Source: Paenibacillus pabuli NBRC 13638 (GTDB lineage Bacteria > Bacillota > Bacilli > Paenibacillales > Paenibacillaceae). Taken from it: a stretch of 64,000 bases of DNA. Location of the stretch: positions 1 through 64,000 of the forward strand of contig NZ_BCNM01000027.1 in NCBI RefSeq assembly GCF_001514495.1, in the 5' to 3' direction. Positions 26,963 through 34,918 of the stretch are shown here, one piece after another (the stretch's first letter is position 1; each line of letters starts with the position of its first letter). Position numbers and translations under genes: made by a program. Below the pieces are notes generated by a model, which had not been told where the DNA came from, did no database searches, and saw only the letters and a program-made list of their open reading frames with translations.

Positions 26963-27766
26963 ATGTTAAGACATCATGCTCAGGGAGCTATGCAGCCGGG
27001 AGTATCAGACGTCCCCGAACGGCTGCTTGAAGATTACAGACTGGAAGAGATGCTGCGCAGCCCGCATCGGTTCATCCGCCCGGAACCGGAGGCACAGCAG
27101 CACTCTTCGCTGCAATGGAGACACCGTGTGCAATATGCAGTAAGCCATGCAGTTAACGCTTTTTACAGTTTGGACCCAGAAGTGCGCAAAGAGGTGCCTG
27201 TCCAGTATCTGCTCGAAAAGTGGTGGCCCAGAAAGGCAACGGGCTTCGAATCGATACTTCATTACTGGGATGTGAAAAACAAAATTACGGATGAATTATC
27301 GCTTGCCATTGCGATGAACGATGATCTGAAGCACCCGACCATTCTGTTTGAACAATGGCGAACGGAACTTCCTTCCCTGTCGATGCATCTGTCCATGATC
27401 CTCCAGGCGGCTTGGCAGCCAGAGGGCTGGGATTCACTGCTTATTCAAAAATATATGGTTGTCCATGATCCGAATGTCGTTGAAGCGTTCCAGCATCTGG
27501 TGAGCGTGTTCTGCTGGGAAGCATTTGGCAAGCTGCCGGGCATGATCGAAATTTATTGTTTGCTCGAAGGCCGCAAGATTCGATATATCCCTGGACGTCA
27601 ATCGCTTGTTCGTTCAATGGATTATATTCAACTGATTCGGGATAGCATACCGAACGCGCAGAAGGTGGACTCAGATCAATTTACAGTTCGGGACAAAGCC
27701 AGAGTGCATGAAGAGGTTGATCGTTGGAGAAGTGAAATCGAACCGAAAAAAAACTGGTTGATGTAA
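26963..27766 (+). CDS. Uncharacterised protein, possible degenerate RecB-like nuclease fold
   Basis: I do not recognise this 267-residue protein with certainty. Segments LRSPHRFIRPEPEAQ, RVQYAVSHAVNAFYSL and IEIYCLLEGRKIRYIPG recall the layout of RecB/AddB-type PD-(D/E)XK nucleases (CPxxF-like start, GxxxH helix, terminal ExYyLxxGR strand). The catalytic DYKTG is not present; the aligned stretch reads LLIQKYMVVHD. No Cys cluster is seen. It is the second gene of the Fur-boxed flavodoxin transcript with a five-base gap. Function unknown; an inactive or highly diverged nuclease fold is only a hypothesis. Confidence 0.6.
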   Translation: MLRHHAQGAMQPGVSDVPERLLEDYRLEEMLRSPHRFIRPEPEAQQHSSLQWRHRVQYAVSHAVNAFYSLDPEVRKEVPVQYLLEKWWPRKATGFESILHYWDVKNKITDELSLAIAMNDDLKHPTILFEQWRTELPSLSMHLSMILQAAWQPEGWDSLLIQKYMVVHDPNVVEAFQHLVSVFCWEAFGKLPGMIEIYCLLEGRKIRYIPGRQSLVRSMDYIQLIRDSIPNAQKVDSDQFTVRDKARVHEEVDRWRSEIEPKKNWLM

Positions 27767-27815
27767 GTAGCCAGGGATGTTGTGGTATATCTCGCACATT
27801 AAGGAGTGAAGAGCC

Positions 27816-28382
27816 ATGTCTACCGGTTTGAGACAAGATGCTGCAAGCGGCAAGAAACATACAGGAACTTGTAGATTCAGCCCATTGCCCGTACCACAGT
27901 CGGTTATAAGAAGGTTGCTGGATGAAGCCGATCCATCTTTATATGTGATGAGTTCAGAGCCTTGGCGGTTTATGTTGTTTGCAAGTGAAGGACGTCAGCT
28001 ATATCTGGAGGCGGTTAGGCAGAGTTACCCACCACATTTGGCAGATCGGTACGGGGATTGGGCTACATATCAATATACAGAGGCTATCCCAGCGCATCTG
28101 GTTGTCGTAGCTCCTTCAAGTGCCAGAGAGGACCATATATTGCCTGCAAAAGCCTGGAGCAAACGTTTTGGTATCCTGGCAGCAGAATATGGCCTCCATG
28201 CCGTTTGGAAGATTAATGATTATCAACAGCATCCCGTGTTCATGAATTTGATGGGTTTAACCAGTGAGGAAATGGTAATAGGTGTATTCCACATCGGTTA
28301 CGGAGACCAGCCTGCCCTTCGGAATATCGATGCAAGCAGACCAGCCTCTGAACTGATGACGGTGTACGACCATCTGGTCTAA
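27816..28382 (+). CDS. Nitroreductase-family protein
   Basis: The 188-residue protein has features of the FMN-binding nitroreductase fold: CRFSPLPVPQSVIRRLLDEA near the start, SSEPWRFMLF (family consensus NxQPWxF) and a C-terminal VIGVFHIGYGDQPA. The usual N-terminal R(R)SxR phosphate-contact motif is weak (TCRFS), so cofactor binding is uncertain. It is preceded by AAGGAG and converges on the HpaB-like gene. Confidence 0.8.
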   Translation: MSTGLRQDAASGKKHTGTCRFSPLPVPQSVIRRLLDEADPSLYVMSSEPWRFMLFASEGRQLYLEAVRQSYPPHLADRYGDWATYQYTEAIPAHLVVVAPSSAREDHILPAKAWSKRFGILAAEYGLHAVWKINDYQQHPVFMNLMGLTSEEMVIGVFHIGYGDQPALRNIDASRPASELMTVYDHLV

Positions 28383-28404
28383 AGGATGAGATAACCATTC
28401 ATTG

Positions 28405-29862
28405 CTATTTGCCAGTGTTCGTAATAAAATCTCGAACAAGCTGACGGTAAGAATAATCAGCGGAGCTGGCGGAGTACATCCGGTTCGACACGGTGATCGA
28501 ATTGCCGAAAAAGAACCGTTCAAACTGGGTCTGTCTCCCCCCGAATGATCCTGCTCCAAGCTCCCAGATCAGACGGAACAATGCTGTGCGTTCCTGAGAT
28601 ACCATGTCGGTTCCTCTCAGGTACGTATCCAGTTGCGGCGCGATATCGGAGCGGAATTCTTCTTCCTGAGGCACCATAATTACACCACTGGAACCCAAGA
28701 GTTGTAAGATTTCGATCATCTCAGGATACAGTTTGGGAAATAAAAGGTTTGCTGCCATTAACGGTTTAGGCGCAGGTATTATAAATCCCCGTCCATCTGC
28801 TATAGCACCGGCTTCTGCTGCCAGAGCCAGTGCTTTTAACGTTTCAAGACCGGCGAGCACCCTGGCTGTTTTCTCTATCACATGCGTTTCAGCAGCTTGG
28901 TCGAGCGTGTCGGCAAGTAACTGAATGGTACCCAGAACAAATTCCGTTTTGGCAATATACCGGCATATGACCTGATGTCCTGCGTGAATGTGAAAATGGC
29001 TTCCGCTAAAGAGGCGGCCAGACATTTCCTCATTACCGGCGAAGAATATCCGTTCATGAGGAACAAGCACATGATCAAAAATGACGATGTTGTCCATCTC
29101 TTCATATCTGGAACTGAGTGGATAGTTGAAATTAGATTCGGCTGCGTAGGTATCCCGGCAGATCAGGCTAATTCCAGGCAAGTCATTCGGTACAGCAAAG
29201 GCAAAGGCGAACGGATTTTCATCGTCGAACGGTGCAGGTGAAGGGGAAGGATACACCAGGATTTCGTCTGACGTAGCAGCCTGAGTGGCCATCATGAATG
29301 CACCATTGATGATCAGACCTTCTTCAGTGCGATCAACCACTTTGGCGGCAATGGCATCTTCGGTCGCGTCCAATTGTCCGGAAATTTTACTGGCATGGGG
29401 CTGGATAAAGGCGTGGGAGAGGGTAATATCATTATCCCGGCAGTAGGCATAGTAGTTTCTCAAATTTTCGGCGTATTGTGGTGATATTTCTTCAAGAATA
29501 TCTGCCCCAGTATACAAGGCCATAAGTGCTGTGTTCATATAATCGGGTGATCGTCCCAAAAAACCATGGTGAGTCCCTGACCAAATATTCATTGCTTCTC
29601 GGCGTCTGCGCAAGTCATCCACACGGGTTGGAGGCAGAAAGGACATACCTACTGGTTTTCCGTCAGCAGGAGATGCATAAGTCATCGTATCGATTAAATG
29701 TGGATCGGACTGAAGATCGTACAACTTCGCTTGTGTTTCCATCAAACCTGCAAACGCAAAATGTTCAGATCGTTTTCCGGTAACCAGTTCACCTTTGTAC
29801 CAGCAGGGGACAGTCTGGGCATCGATACGTTCAATATACTGTTTGCCACTTTTAGCGGGCAT
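28405..29862 (-). CDS. HpaB-type flavin-dependent aromatic hydroxylase
   Basis: This 485-residue protein belongs to the 4-hydroxyphenylacetate 3-monooxygenase oxygenase family (HpaB/YoaI, acyl-CoA dehydrogenase fold), with KRSEHFAFAGLMETQ near the start, HAFIQPHASK mid-protein and FDHVLVPHERIFF. These enzymes ortho-hydroxylate phenols to catechols using FADH2 from a separate reductase; no HpaC reductase gene is adjacent. A perfect Fur box lies 120-134 bases upstream of its start, suggesting expression in low iron. The substrate is unknown. AGAGGTGAG precedes the ATG. Confidence 0.88.
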   Translation of the reverse strand: MPAKSGKQYIERIDAQTVPCWYKGELVTGKRSEHFAFAGLMETQAKLYDLQSDPHLIDTMTYASPADGKPVGMSFLPPTRVDDLRRRREAMNIWSGTHHGFLGRSPDYMNTALMALYTGADILEEISPQYAENLRNYYAYCRDNDITLSHAFIQPHASKISGQLDATEDAIAAKVVDRTEEGLIINGAFMMATQAATSDEILVYPSPSPAPFDDENPFAFAFAVPNDLPGISLICRDTYAAESNFNYPLSSRYEEMDNIVIFDHVLVPHERIFFAGNEEMSGRLFSGSHFHIHAGHQVICRYIAKTEFVLGTIQLLADTLDQAAETHVIEKTARVLAGLETLKALALAAEAGAIADGRGFIIPAPKPLMAANLLFPKLYPEMIEILQLLGSSGVIMVPQEEEFRSDIAPQLDTYLRGTDMVSQERTALFRLIWELGAGSFGGRQTQFERFFFGNSITVSNRMYSASSADYSYRQLVRDFITNTGK

Positions 29863-29981
29863 CGTTACTCACCTCTTGGATTGAATCGTTCATGGGCAGT
29901 TTGACTGCTCTCGTAGTGTACGTAACTAGGCAGTCCATTGTGCATGGGGAGAAATGAATACGAATTTTATATAAAAGAGCT

Positions 29982-29996
29982 TGATAATAATTATCA
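29982..29996 (-). promoter_or_regulatory. Perfect 7-1-7 Fur box upstream of HpaB-like gene
   Basis: TGATAAT-A-ATTATCA is an exact match to the 7-1-7 Fur inverted repeat. The nearest gene it can serve is the HpaB-like oxygenase; on the other side lies the terminator of the DUF1540 gene. Confidence 0.85.
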
Positions 29997-30011
29997 TTCT
30001 TGTTACAATAC

Positions 30012-30043
30012 AAAAAGAAAAAGGAACCGGCTAGGGCTCCTTT
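30012..30043 (-). terminator. Terminator of DUF1540 gene
   Basis: On the minus strand AAGGAGCC pairs with GGTTCCTT (one G-T pair) around a six-base loop, followed by TTTTTC and TTTTTG. Confidence 0.8.
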
Positions 30044-30065
30044 AACTGGGTACCACAATTCATTT

Positions 30066-30218
30066 TTATTTCACTTCAAAAGTTTTGCAATCCGTTTCAG
30101 CGGACTCATTCACTGGTTTGGAACTGTGGCTCACGATGTAGATTGATGATGCATTGCATTTGTTTTCTTCAGCCCAGTGACGACAGGAATTAACTTCACA
30201 TAATACGTCTTTTGCCAT
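30066..30218 (-). CDS. Small cysteine-containing DUF1540 protein
   Basis: A 50-residue protein starting MAKDVLCEVNSCRHW, with CNASSIYIV and a late Cys: the CxVxxC...CxAxxI pattern of DUF1540, a putative metal-binding family common in spore-formers. Function is unknown. ATG 30218 follows GTGAGG; the frame is open to 30350 but has no earlier ribosome site. It lies between a Fur box and a Zur box. Confidence 0.85.
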   Translation of the reverse strand: MAKDVLCEVNSCRHWAEENKCNASSIYIVSHSSKPVNESAETDCKTFEVK

Positions 30219-30257
30219 GATTGTTAACCTCACTTTAATTGGAATTACATTCGTTGG

Positions 30258-30340
30258 TATAAAAGAAAATCCGGAATACAAGTTGCCGCTTGATGATCCG
30301 GAAAATGTTGCGCTCTCTCGAGAAACAGAGGGCTTTTTTG
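30258..30340 (+). ncRNA. Candidate small structured RNA with own promoter and terminator
   Basis: TTAATT (30235-30240), 17 bases, TATAAA (30258-30263) could start a transcript near 30270. It would contain TCCGGA (30270-30275) paired with TCCGGA (30297-30302) around a CAAG/CTTG stem, then a GCTCTC/GAGGGC hairpin and six T (30334-30339). No ORF of note lies in it. It runs divergently from the DUF1540 gene. No known RNA family is recognised. The rest of 30219-30468 shows nothing else. Confidence 0.4.
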
Positions 30341-30468
30341 CGTTATACACAACGATGCATGTTTAGAATAGCAAATTTTACTGCTTCCTGCAACAAATTG
30401 GATTCACCTGGATTGAATTAATGGACAGCTCCTGTGAAACTTTGCAAAAAGGCCGTATTATGTTATTG

Positions 30469-30493
30469 TTTAATAGTAATAATTACGATTAAA
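30469..30493 (+). promoter_or_regulatory. Zur-type box upstream of AAA+ ATPase
   Basis: A 25-base palindrome with arms TTTAATAGTAAT and ATTACGATTAAA around a central A (one mismatch pair). Its core TAGTAAT-A-ATTACGA matches the Bacillus Zur consensus TCGTAAT-N-ATTACGA at 13 of the 14 arm positions. It ends 65 bases before the ATPase start. Confidence 0.75.
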
Positions 30494-30557
30494 AAAGTGC
30501 ATGTCCCAGCTTACGTCCGAAAGACGCTTGAACATAGAAAAAGGAGAACGATCAACA

Positions 30558-31370
30558 ATGAGCAAAATCAACCACATAAATAGGATCCCCCGAGCCAAAG
30601 GTATTGATATGGCCGCTTTTTATTCACCCAAAGAGTGCGGACACAAGGCCCAGCATATCGTATTGTCAGCTAAAAATGAAAGGATCATTGAGGAATTCAT
30701 AACCATTCTCGGTATGAAAGAGCAATTTGCAGCTCATGACGTACCGATGCCGAATAAACTGGTCATGTTTGGTCCTCCCGGTACAGGTAAAACGTTAACA
30801 GCTTCCCATCTTGCCTACAGACTTCAGCTTCCGTTAGTGCTTGTAAGGCTTGACGCAATTATTCACAGCCATCTTGGGGAGACAGGCAGCAACGTGCGTA
30901 AATTGTTCGAATATGCGCGTGTCAATCCCTGTGTGCTTTTTCTCGACGAATTTGATGCCGTTGGGCGTACACGTGAAAGCAATGACGAGGTCAAAGAGAT
31001 GGCTCGCGTCGTAAACACATTGTTGCAATGTCTGGACGAATTCGAAGGAAATAGTATTCTGGTTGCTGCTACGAATCTGGAGACCCAGCTGGACCATGCA
31101 ATATGGCGGCGGTTTGACACAAAAATGACCTATGGTATGCCGGATGAATCCAGTCGTAAACGATATATTAACAAACTGGTTGGTCCGTTTGAGCAGGAGA
31201 TCCGCCTGAAAGAATACATGTGTGAACTTCTGGCTGGATGCAGTTATGCGGATGTAGAGCAGATTATTCTAAAGTCTAAGAGAAAAGCCATCATTGCAAG
31301 TAGTCCGCTGCACAAGCAATTCATCAATGACGCTTATGCAGAATATATGCCGCGTGTTCTGACCCCTTAA
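30558..31370 (+). CDS. AAA+ ATPase, probably zinc-regulated
   Basis: The 270-residue protein is a single FtsH-like AAA module: Walker A FGPPGTGKT (about 71-79), pore-loop-like stretch after SHLGETGSN, Walker B VLFLDEFDAVG, sensor VAATN and the arginine-finger region AIWRRFD. There is no protease, membrane or substrate domain. ATG 30558 follows AAAAGGAG; the frame runs to 30501. A Zur-type box precedes it. A role as zinc-dependent chaperone or remodeller is inference; its client is unknown. Confidence 0.85.
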   Translation: MSKINHINRIPRAKGIDMAAFYSPKECGHKAQHIVLSAKNERIIEEFITILGMKEQFAAHDVPMPNKLVMFGPPGTGKTLTASHLAYRLQLPLVLVRLDAIIHSHLGETGSNVRKLFEYARVNPCVLFLDEFDAVGRTRESNDEVKEMARVVNTLLQCLDEFEGNSILVAATNLETQLDHAIWRRFDTKMTYGMPDESSRKRYINKLVGPFEQEIRLKEYMCELLAGCSYADVEQIILKSKRKAIIASSPLHKQFINDAYAEYMPRVLTP

Positions 31371-31387
31371 CTTGGGGAAACGACAGG

Positions 31388-31426
31388 AAATAGCCCGATA
31401 ATCCTTAAAAGGAGACCGGGCTATTT
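31388..31426 (+). terminator. Hairpin after AAA+ gene, possible terminator
   Basis: AAATAGCCCG and CGGGCTATTT with an inner TCCTT/AAGGA stem form a strong hairpin, but no long T run follows. From 31431 to 31550 only short CTTTGACT-like repeats are visible. Confidence 0.55.
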
Positions 31427-31550
31427 GAAGTTTCATGCTGCATCACGGAAGTTGTTGACTCTTTGACTCTTTCACTGTTTGGTTCTTTGGCTAAGTTGGT
31501 TCATTGGAGATAGGAATGGAATCACGCATTGAACACCTGCAAGCACCATA

Positions 31551-33014
31551 CTAAGCGTTAGCAGCAATACGGTAAGATGACTCTTTCCCAGGTTTATCCG
31601 GGGCTGACCAGCGCGGCAGCGTCAAGGTAAAAAGACTACCTTCTGGGCTGCTGGAGGTGAGGGACAATTCCCCGCCTTGAGCACGAGCCAGCAGCTGGCT
31701 GTAGGTCAGACCGAGGCCAAGTCCGCGAGTATGACGTTTCTTGATCTCACCGCGATAGAAACGTTCAAAGACATTGGGCTGATCTTCCATAATAATCCCT
31801 GTACCGTTGTCCTGAACGTCAATGAACACTTTTTCTTCCTCGGCCCGCAAATGAATATGAAAGACCGCAGCTTGATCAGAGGCTGTCGCCTGTATGCCGT
31901 TATTTAGCAGATTAACGATGATTTGCTGAATCCGAAGCGTATCACCAATGGTATAGAGTGTACCCGAAGGTGTATGCAGTTCAATCTCGGGAGACTGGTT
32001 CTCATATGCAATTTTCCACTGATAAATAATTTCACCCACCAACAGATTCAGATCAATGCGTTCATTACGCACAGCAACACTGCCCGCACTCATCGCATTG
32101 TAATCCAGCAGATCAGCGACCATCCGTTCCATGCGTTCGGATTCTTTCAGTGCAATGTCCAGAAATTCCTTTCCTTCCTGCGGATTAACGATATCATCCC
32201 GAACGGCCATCACGAGTCCTTTAATGGAAGTGACGGGTGTTTTCAATTCATGGGATACCCCTGCCAGAGACAGGGCACGCCATTCCTCCAGCTGCTGCAA
32301 ACGAATGGACATCTCCCGGAAGGAAACAACCAGCTCATTCATCTCCCGCTCTCGTGTATTCAGATCCAGATTGACTTCATAGTTTCCGTTTCGAATCTGC
32401 TCTGCGGCGTGGGCGACCTGGCGAATAGGTTTGGAGAGTTTCCGTGACAGGAGGTAGATGGTAAACCATCCACACAGGATTAATGCGCCAAATATTAGGC
32501 ACACCACCAGCATCGCTTCCGGATTGTACGTAATGGATTTTTTGGATTGCATGACCCACACCTTACCCAACGTCAGATTGTCATCTGTGATGTTAACGGT
32601 CACCCCGGCAAATTTCTTGTTTCGTGGTTCGTGCAGGTCATCTGACAATCTGTAATACACATCTTCCTGCGTCATTTTCGGCTTGGAATAGATCAATTGA
32701 TTATTATTATCGAGCACCATTATGCAAAAATAGTTATCTGTATTGAAAAGTTTGACACGCTTGTCCACCAGTCTGTCGAGATCAGGAGGGATATGCAGTT
32801 TGTTGTCAGCTCCAGTTACCTTCTCAGCAATTTCGAAACCTAACAGCTGAGCTGTTTTGAGACTTTTCTCAATGGAAGTGGTTCTGATCCAGTAGAGGGC
32901 ACCTGCAACAATAATAGTGAAGCCGATGCAGAGAATTAGAAAATATTGAAGCGTCCAATAGGAAAGGATGGATGTTTTACGCTTGGGTTTATTTCGTTTT
33001 AGTTGGCGATCCAA
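31551..33014 (-). CDS. Two-component sensor histidine kinase
   Basis: The protein (about 487 residues from TTG 33014) has a first helix near its N-terminus, an extracellular sensing region of about 120 residues, a second helix, a HAMP linker, a dimerisation domain with the phospho-His box SLAGVSHELKTPVTSI, and an ATPase domain with DNGTGI and GLGLGLTYS. TTG 33014 follows GGGG and overlaps the regulator's end slightly; an ATG at 33068 in frame would overlap it by 70 bases. It is the cognate kinase of the regulator encoded upstream. The signal is unknown. Confidence 0.9.
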   Translation of the reverse strand: MDRQLKRNKPKRKTSILSYWTLQYFLILCIGFTIIVAGALYWIRTTSIEKSLKTAQLLGFEIAEKVTGADNKLHIPPDLDRLVDKRVKLFNTDNYFCIMVLDNNNQLIYSKPKMTQEDVYYRLSDDLHEPRNKKFAGVTVNITDDNLTLGKVWVMQSKKSITYNPEAMLVVCLIFGALILCGWFTIYLLSRKLSKPIRQVAHAAEQIRNGNYEVNLDLNTREREMNELVVSFREMSIRLQQLEEWRALSLAGVSHELKTPVTSIKGLVMAVRDDIVNPQEGKEFLDIALKESERMERMVADLLDYNAMSAGSVAVRNERIDLNLLVGEIIYQWKIAYENQSPEIELHTPSGTLYTIGDTLRIQQIIVNLLNNGIQATASDQAAVFHIHLRAEEEKVFIDVQDNGTGIIMEDQPNVFERFYRGEIKKRHTRGLGLGLTYSQLLARAQGGELSLTSSSPEGSLFTLTLPRWSAPDKPGKESSYRIAANA

Positions 33015-33685
33015 AATTGATACCCCATTCCGCGTAAAGTCCGGATTTCCCCCGCTTCCGTTACCCAATGGGAAAGCGCCTGGCGCAGTCTTTTGATCGA
33101 AAGATCGACAGCCCGGTCACTTCCGTCATAGTCCATGCCCCAAACCTGTTCAATGAGATGCTCCCGGGTAAATGTGCGGTTGGGATATTCCGACAGAAAC
33201 AGGAGCAGAGACAAATCCCGTGGTGTCAGTGCAACCTCGGCGCCGTTCAAAAGCACCTGTTTGGCAGCCAGATCAATGACCAGATTGCCAAAGTAACGTT
33301 TGCCTTCACCACCAGCGGTCCAGTGTGGATTGCGGCGAAGCACTGCATTAACCCGGGCCACAACTTCCTCCGGGACAAAGGGTTTGCTCATATAATCGTC
33401 AGCGCCGGCATTCAGACCGTTCAGACGGTCCTGAATATCATCCAATGCGGTTAGCATGATGACAGGACAAGCACTTTTTTCACGAATCATTCGCAGCAGA
33501 TCCCAACCGTCCATGCCAGGCAGCATCACATCCAACAAGACCAGGGAGGGGACATCTGAATCAAATAGAGTAAGAGCAGTTGGTCCATCCGCTGCATGAC
33601 GAACGACAAATCCTGCTTTTCGAAGATAGGCAGCCAGCACGCGGGCAATAGCTTGTTCATCTTCGACGATGAGTATGGATTTCAA
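32999..33685 (-). CDS. OmpR/PhoB-family response regulator
   Basis: The 228-residue protein has a receiver domain with phospho-acceptor Asp in LLDVMLPGMDG and switch residues MLTA and KPF, then a winged helix ending RTLRGMGYQFW. TTG 33685 is chosen because AAAGGAGA precedes it; the frame is open to 33751. It is divergent from the YceI gene, with a direct repeat between them that could be its binding site. Confidence 0.92.
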   Translation of the reverse strand: MKSILIVEDEQAIARVLAAYLRKAGFVVRHAADGPTALTLFDSDVPSLVLLDVMLPGMDGWDLLRMIREKSACPVIMLTALDDIQDRLNGLNAGADDYMSKPFVPEEVVARVNAVLRRNPHWTAGGEGKRYFGNLVIDLAAKQVLLNGAEVALTPRDLSLLLFLSEYPNRTFTREHLIEQVWGMDYDGSDRAVDLSIKRLRQALSHWVTEAGEIRTLRGMGYQFWIAN

Positions 33686-33784
33686 GAAGGAGTCTCCTTT
33701 CACTTCAGAAGCTTGTGTACTGATTTTACATGAGCGGGAGACCCTTGCCAATGACGCAGTTATTTTCAGAAAAAAATGCGTTAT

Positions 33785-33804
33785 ACGTCATTTCTTGACG
33801 TCAT
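33785..33804. promoter_or_regulatory. Direct repeat ACGTCAT, candidate response-regulator site
   Basis: ACGTCAT occurs at 33785-33791 and 33798-33804, a 13-base period, between the divergent regulator and YceI genes. OmpR-type regulators bind such direct repeats; the assignment is inference. Confidence 0.45.
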
Positions 33805-33877
33805 CCTGACACATTGGACTGTTAAGATGCTGATGAATAACCAACTTATACTGTTATCCATTTGGAGGAGAATAGAG

Positions 33878-34603
33878 ATGAACAAAAAAACAAAAACATG
33901 GATCATTTCAGGTGCCGCAGCAGTCGTCATTTTGGGGGGCGGAGGTTATTACCTCACGAACAGTTATCTGGGGAATAACGTTGAGATTGAACAAGTGCTT
34001 CCTGCGAGTACTGCAGCTTCCACAACGGTAACCGGATCGGACAGCGGGAGTGGGACAAGTGTATCCAAAGAAACTGTTGGAGCAGAGCAACTGAATGGAG
34101 ACTGGAGCATCAGCGAAGGTTCGAAAGTCTATTTCTCGGTAACCACTTCCCAGGAAACGGTTAATTTTGCGGACGAGCAGGTGAGTGGAAATTGGGCCAT
34201 TCATGTGGATGACACTTCCCGGATGAAAGCGGATGGACAGATCCAATTAAGCGGCATTGATTCAGGGAACAGTCAGCGTGATGGTCATATAAAAGGAGCT
34301 GATTTCTTCGATGTTAGCACCTATCCTCAAGCCACCTTTCAAGCTGTTTCCTTTGAAGGTGTGAACAAGGAATGGACTGAAGGGCAGACAACGGAATTCA
34401 AAATGAACGGAACGATTACTTTAAAAGGAATCGAGAAAGAGGTTACGTTTGACGTAAAAGCGGCCTATGAAAATAATCAGGTATTATTGTCGGGTACAAC
34501 GATGGTTACCTTTGAAGATTTTGGTTTGAAAAATCCGCACTCTGTTGTTCTTTCAGCCGAGAATGATATTCAGGTACGGTTGGAGCTGAAGCTCAGCAAG
34601 TAA
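33878..34603 (+). CDS. YceI-family protein, membrane-anchored or secreted
   Basis: The 241-residue protein has an N-terminal hydrophobic segment (about 6-24), a Ser/Thr/Gly-rich linker, and a YceI lipocalin-like beta barrel that in homologues binds long isoprenoids, with IKGADFFDVSTYPQATFQ and a late TMVTFEDFGLKNP. ATG 33878 follows GGAGGAGA; the frame runs to 33776. Control by the divergent two-component system is plausible. Confidence 0.88.
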   Translation: MNKKTKTWIISGAAAVVILGGGGYYLTNSYLGNNVEIEQVLPASTAASTTVTGSDSGSGTSVSKETVGAEQLNGDWSISEGSKVYFSVTTSQETVNFADEQVSGNWAIHVDDTSRMKADGQIQLSGIDSGNSQRDGHIKGADFFDVSTYPQATFQAVSFEGVNKEWTEGQTTEFKMNGTITLKGIEKEVTFDVKAAYENNQVLLSGTTMVTFEDFGLKNPHSVVLSAENDIQVRLELKLSK

Positions 34604-34693
34604 GTATTTGAGCACATAAGGCTAACCCAACATTGGGTTACATTCCAGCGATGTTGACGCAGAATCCAATGTTTATGTACATAGTTACAAGCC

Positions 34694-34740
34694 TAAATCT
34701 GTTCCATTCTGCCTGTATGGCGGAAGGGGCAGATTTTTTA
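34694..34740 (+). terminator. Terminator after YceI gene
   Basis: AAATCTG/CAGATTT outer arms with an inner CTGCC/GGCGG pairing, followed by a T run. The remainder of 34604-34918 holds a CCCAA/TTGGG dyad near 34628 and a weak Fur-like site at 34850. Confidence 0.75.
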
Positions 34741-34849
34741 TGTTAACAATGGGAAACGATCCGCGGCGAGCAAGGAATTACCAGACGATTGTTAAAATAA
34801 CTGCTGTTTACTTGGGATAATACCGTGTCCCCGACCAACATAAAGCGCT

Positions 34850-34868
34850 TACAATGATAATGATTTAC
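34850..34868 (+). promoter_or_regulatory. Weak Fur-like site upstream of GH53 gene
   Basis: The 19-mer around ATGATAATGATTTAC matches the Fur consensus at 14 of 19 positions, 50 bases before the GTG start. This is too weak to call alone. Confidence 0.3.
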
Positions 34869-34918
34869 CACATCTATGGATTCAAGTTTAATCAAACACG
34901 ATAAGGGGGAGATCAAGC

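Noticed and set aside
31440..31500. CRISPR-like or tandem repeat
   Set aside because: The CTTTGACT-like repeats are short and irregular, consistent with low-complexity sequence. No spacers or regular period.
34850..34868. Firm Fur control of the GH53 galactanase
   Set aside because: Only 14 of 19 positions match and the right half is poor. It is kept as a weak site, not a claim.
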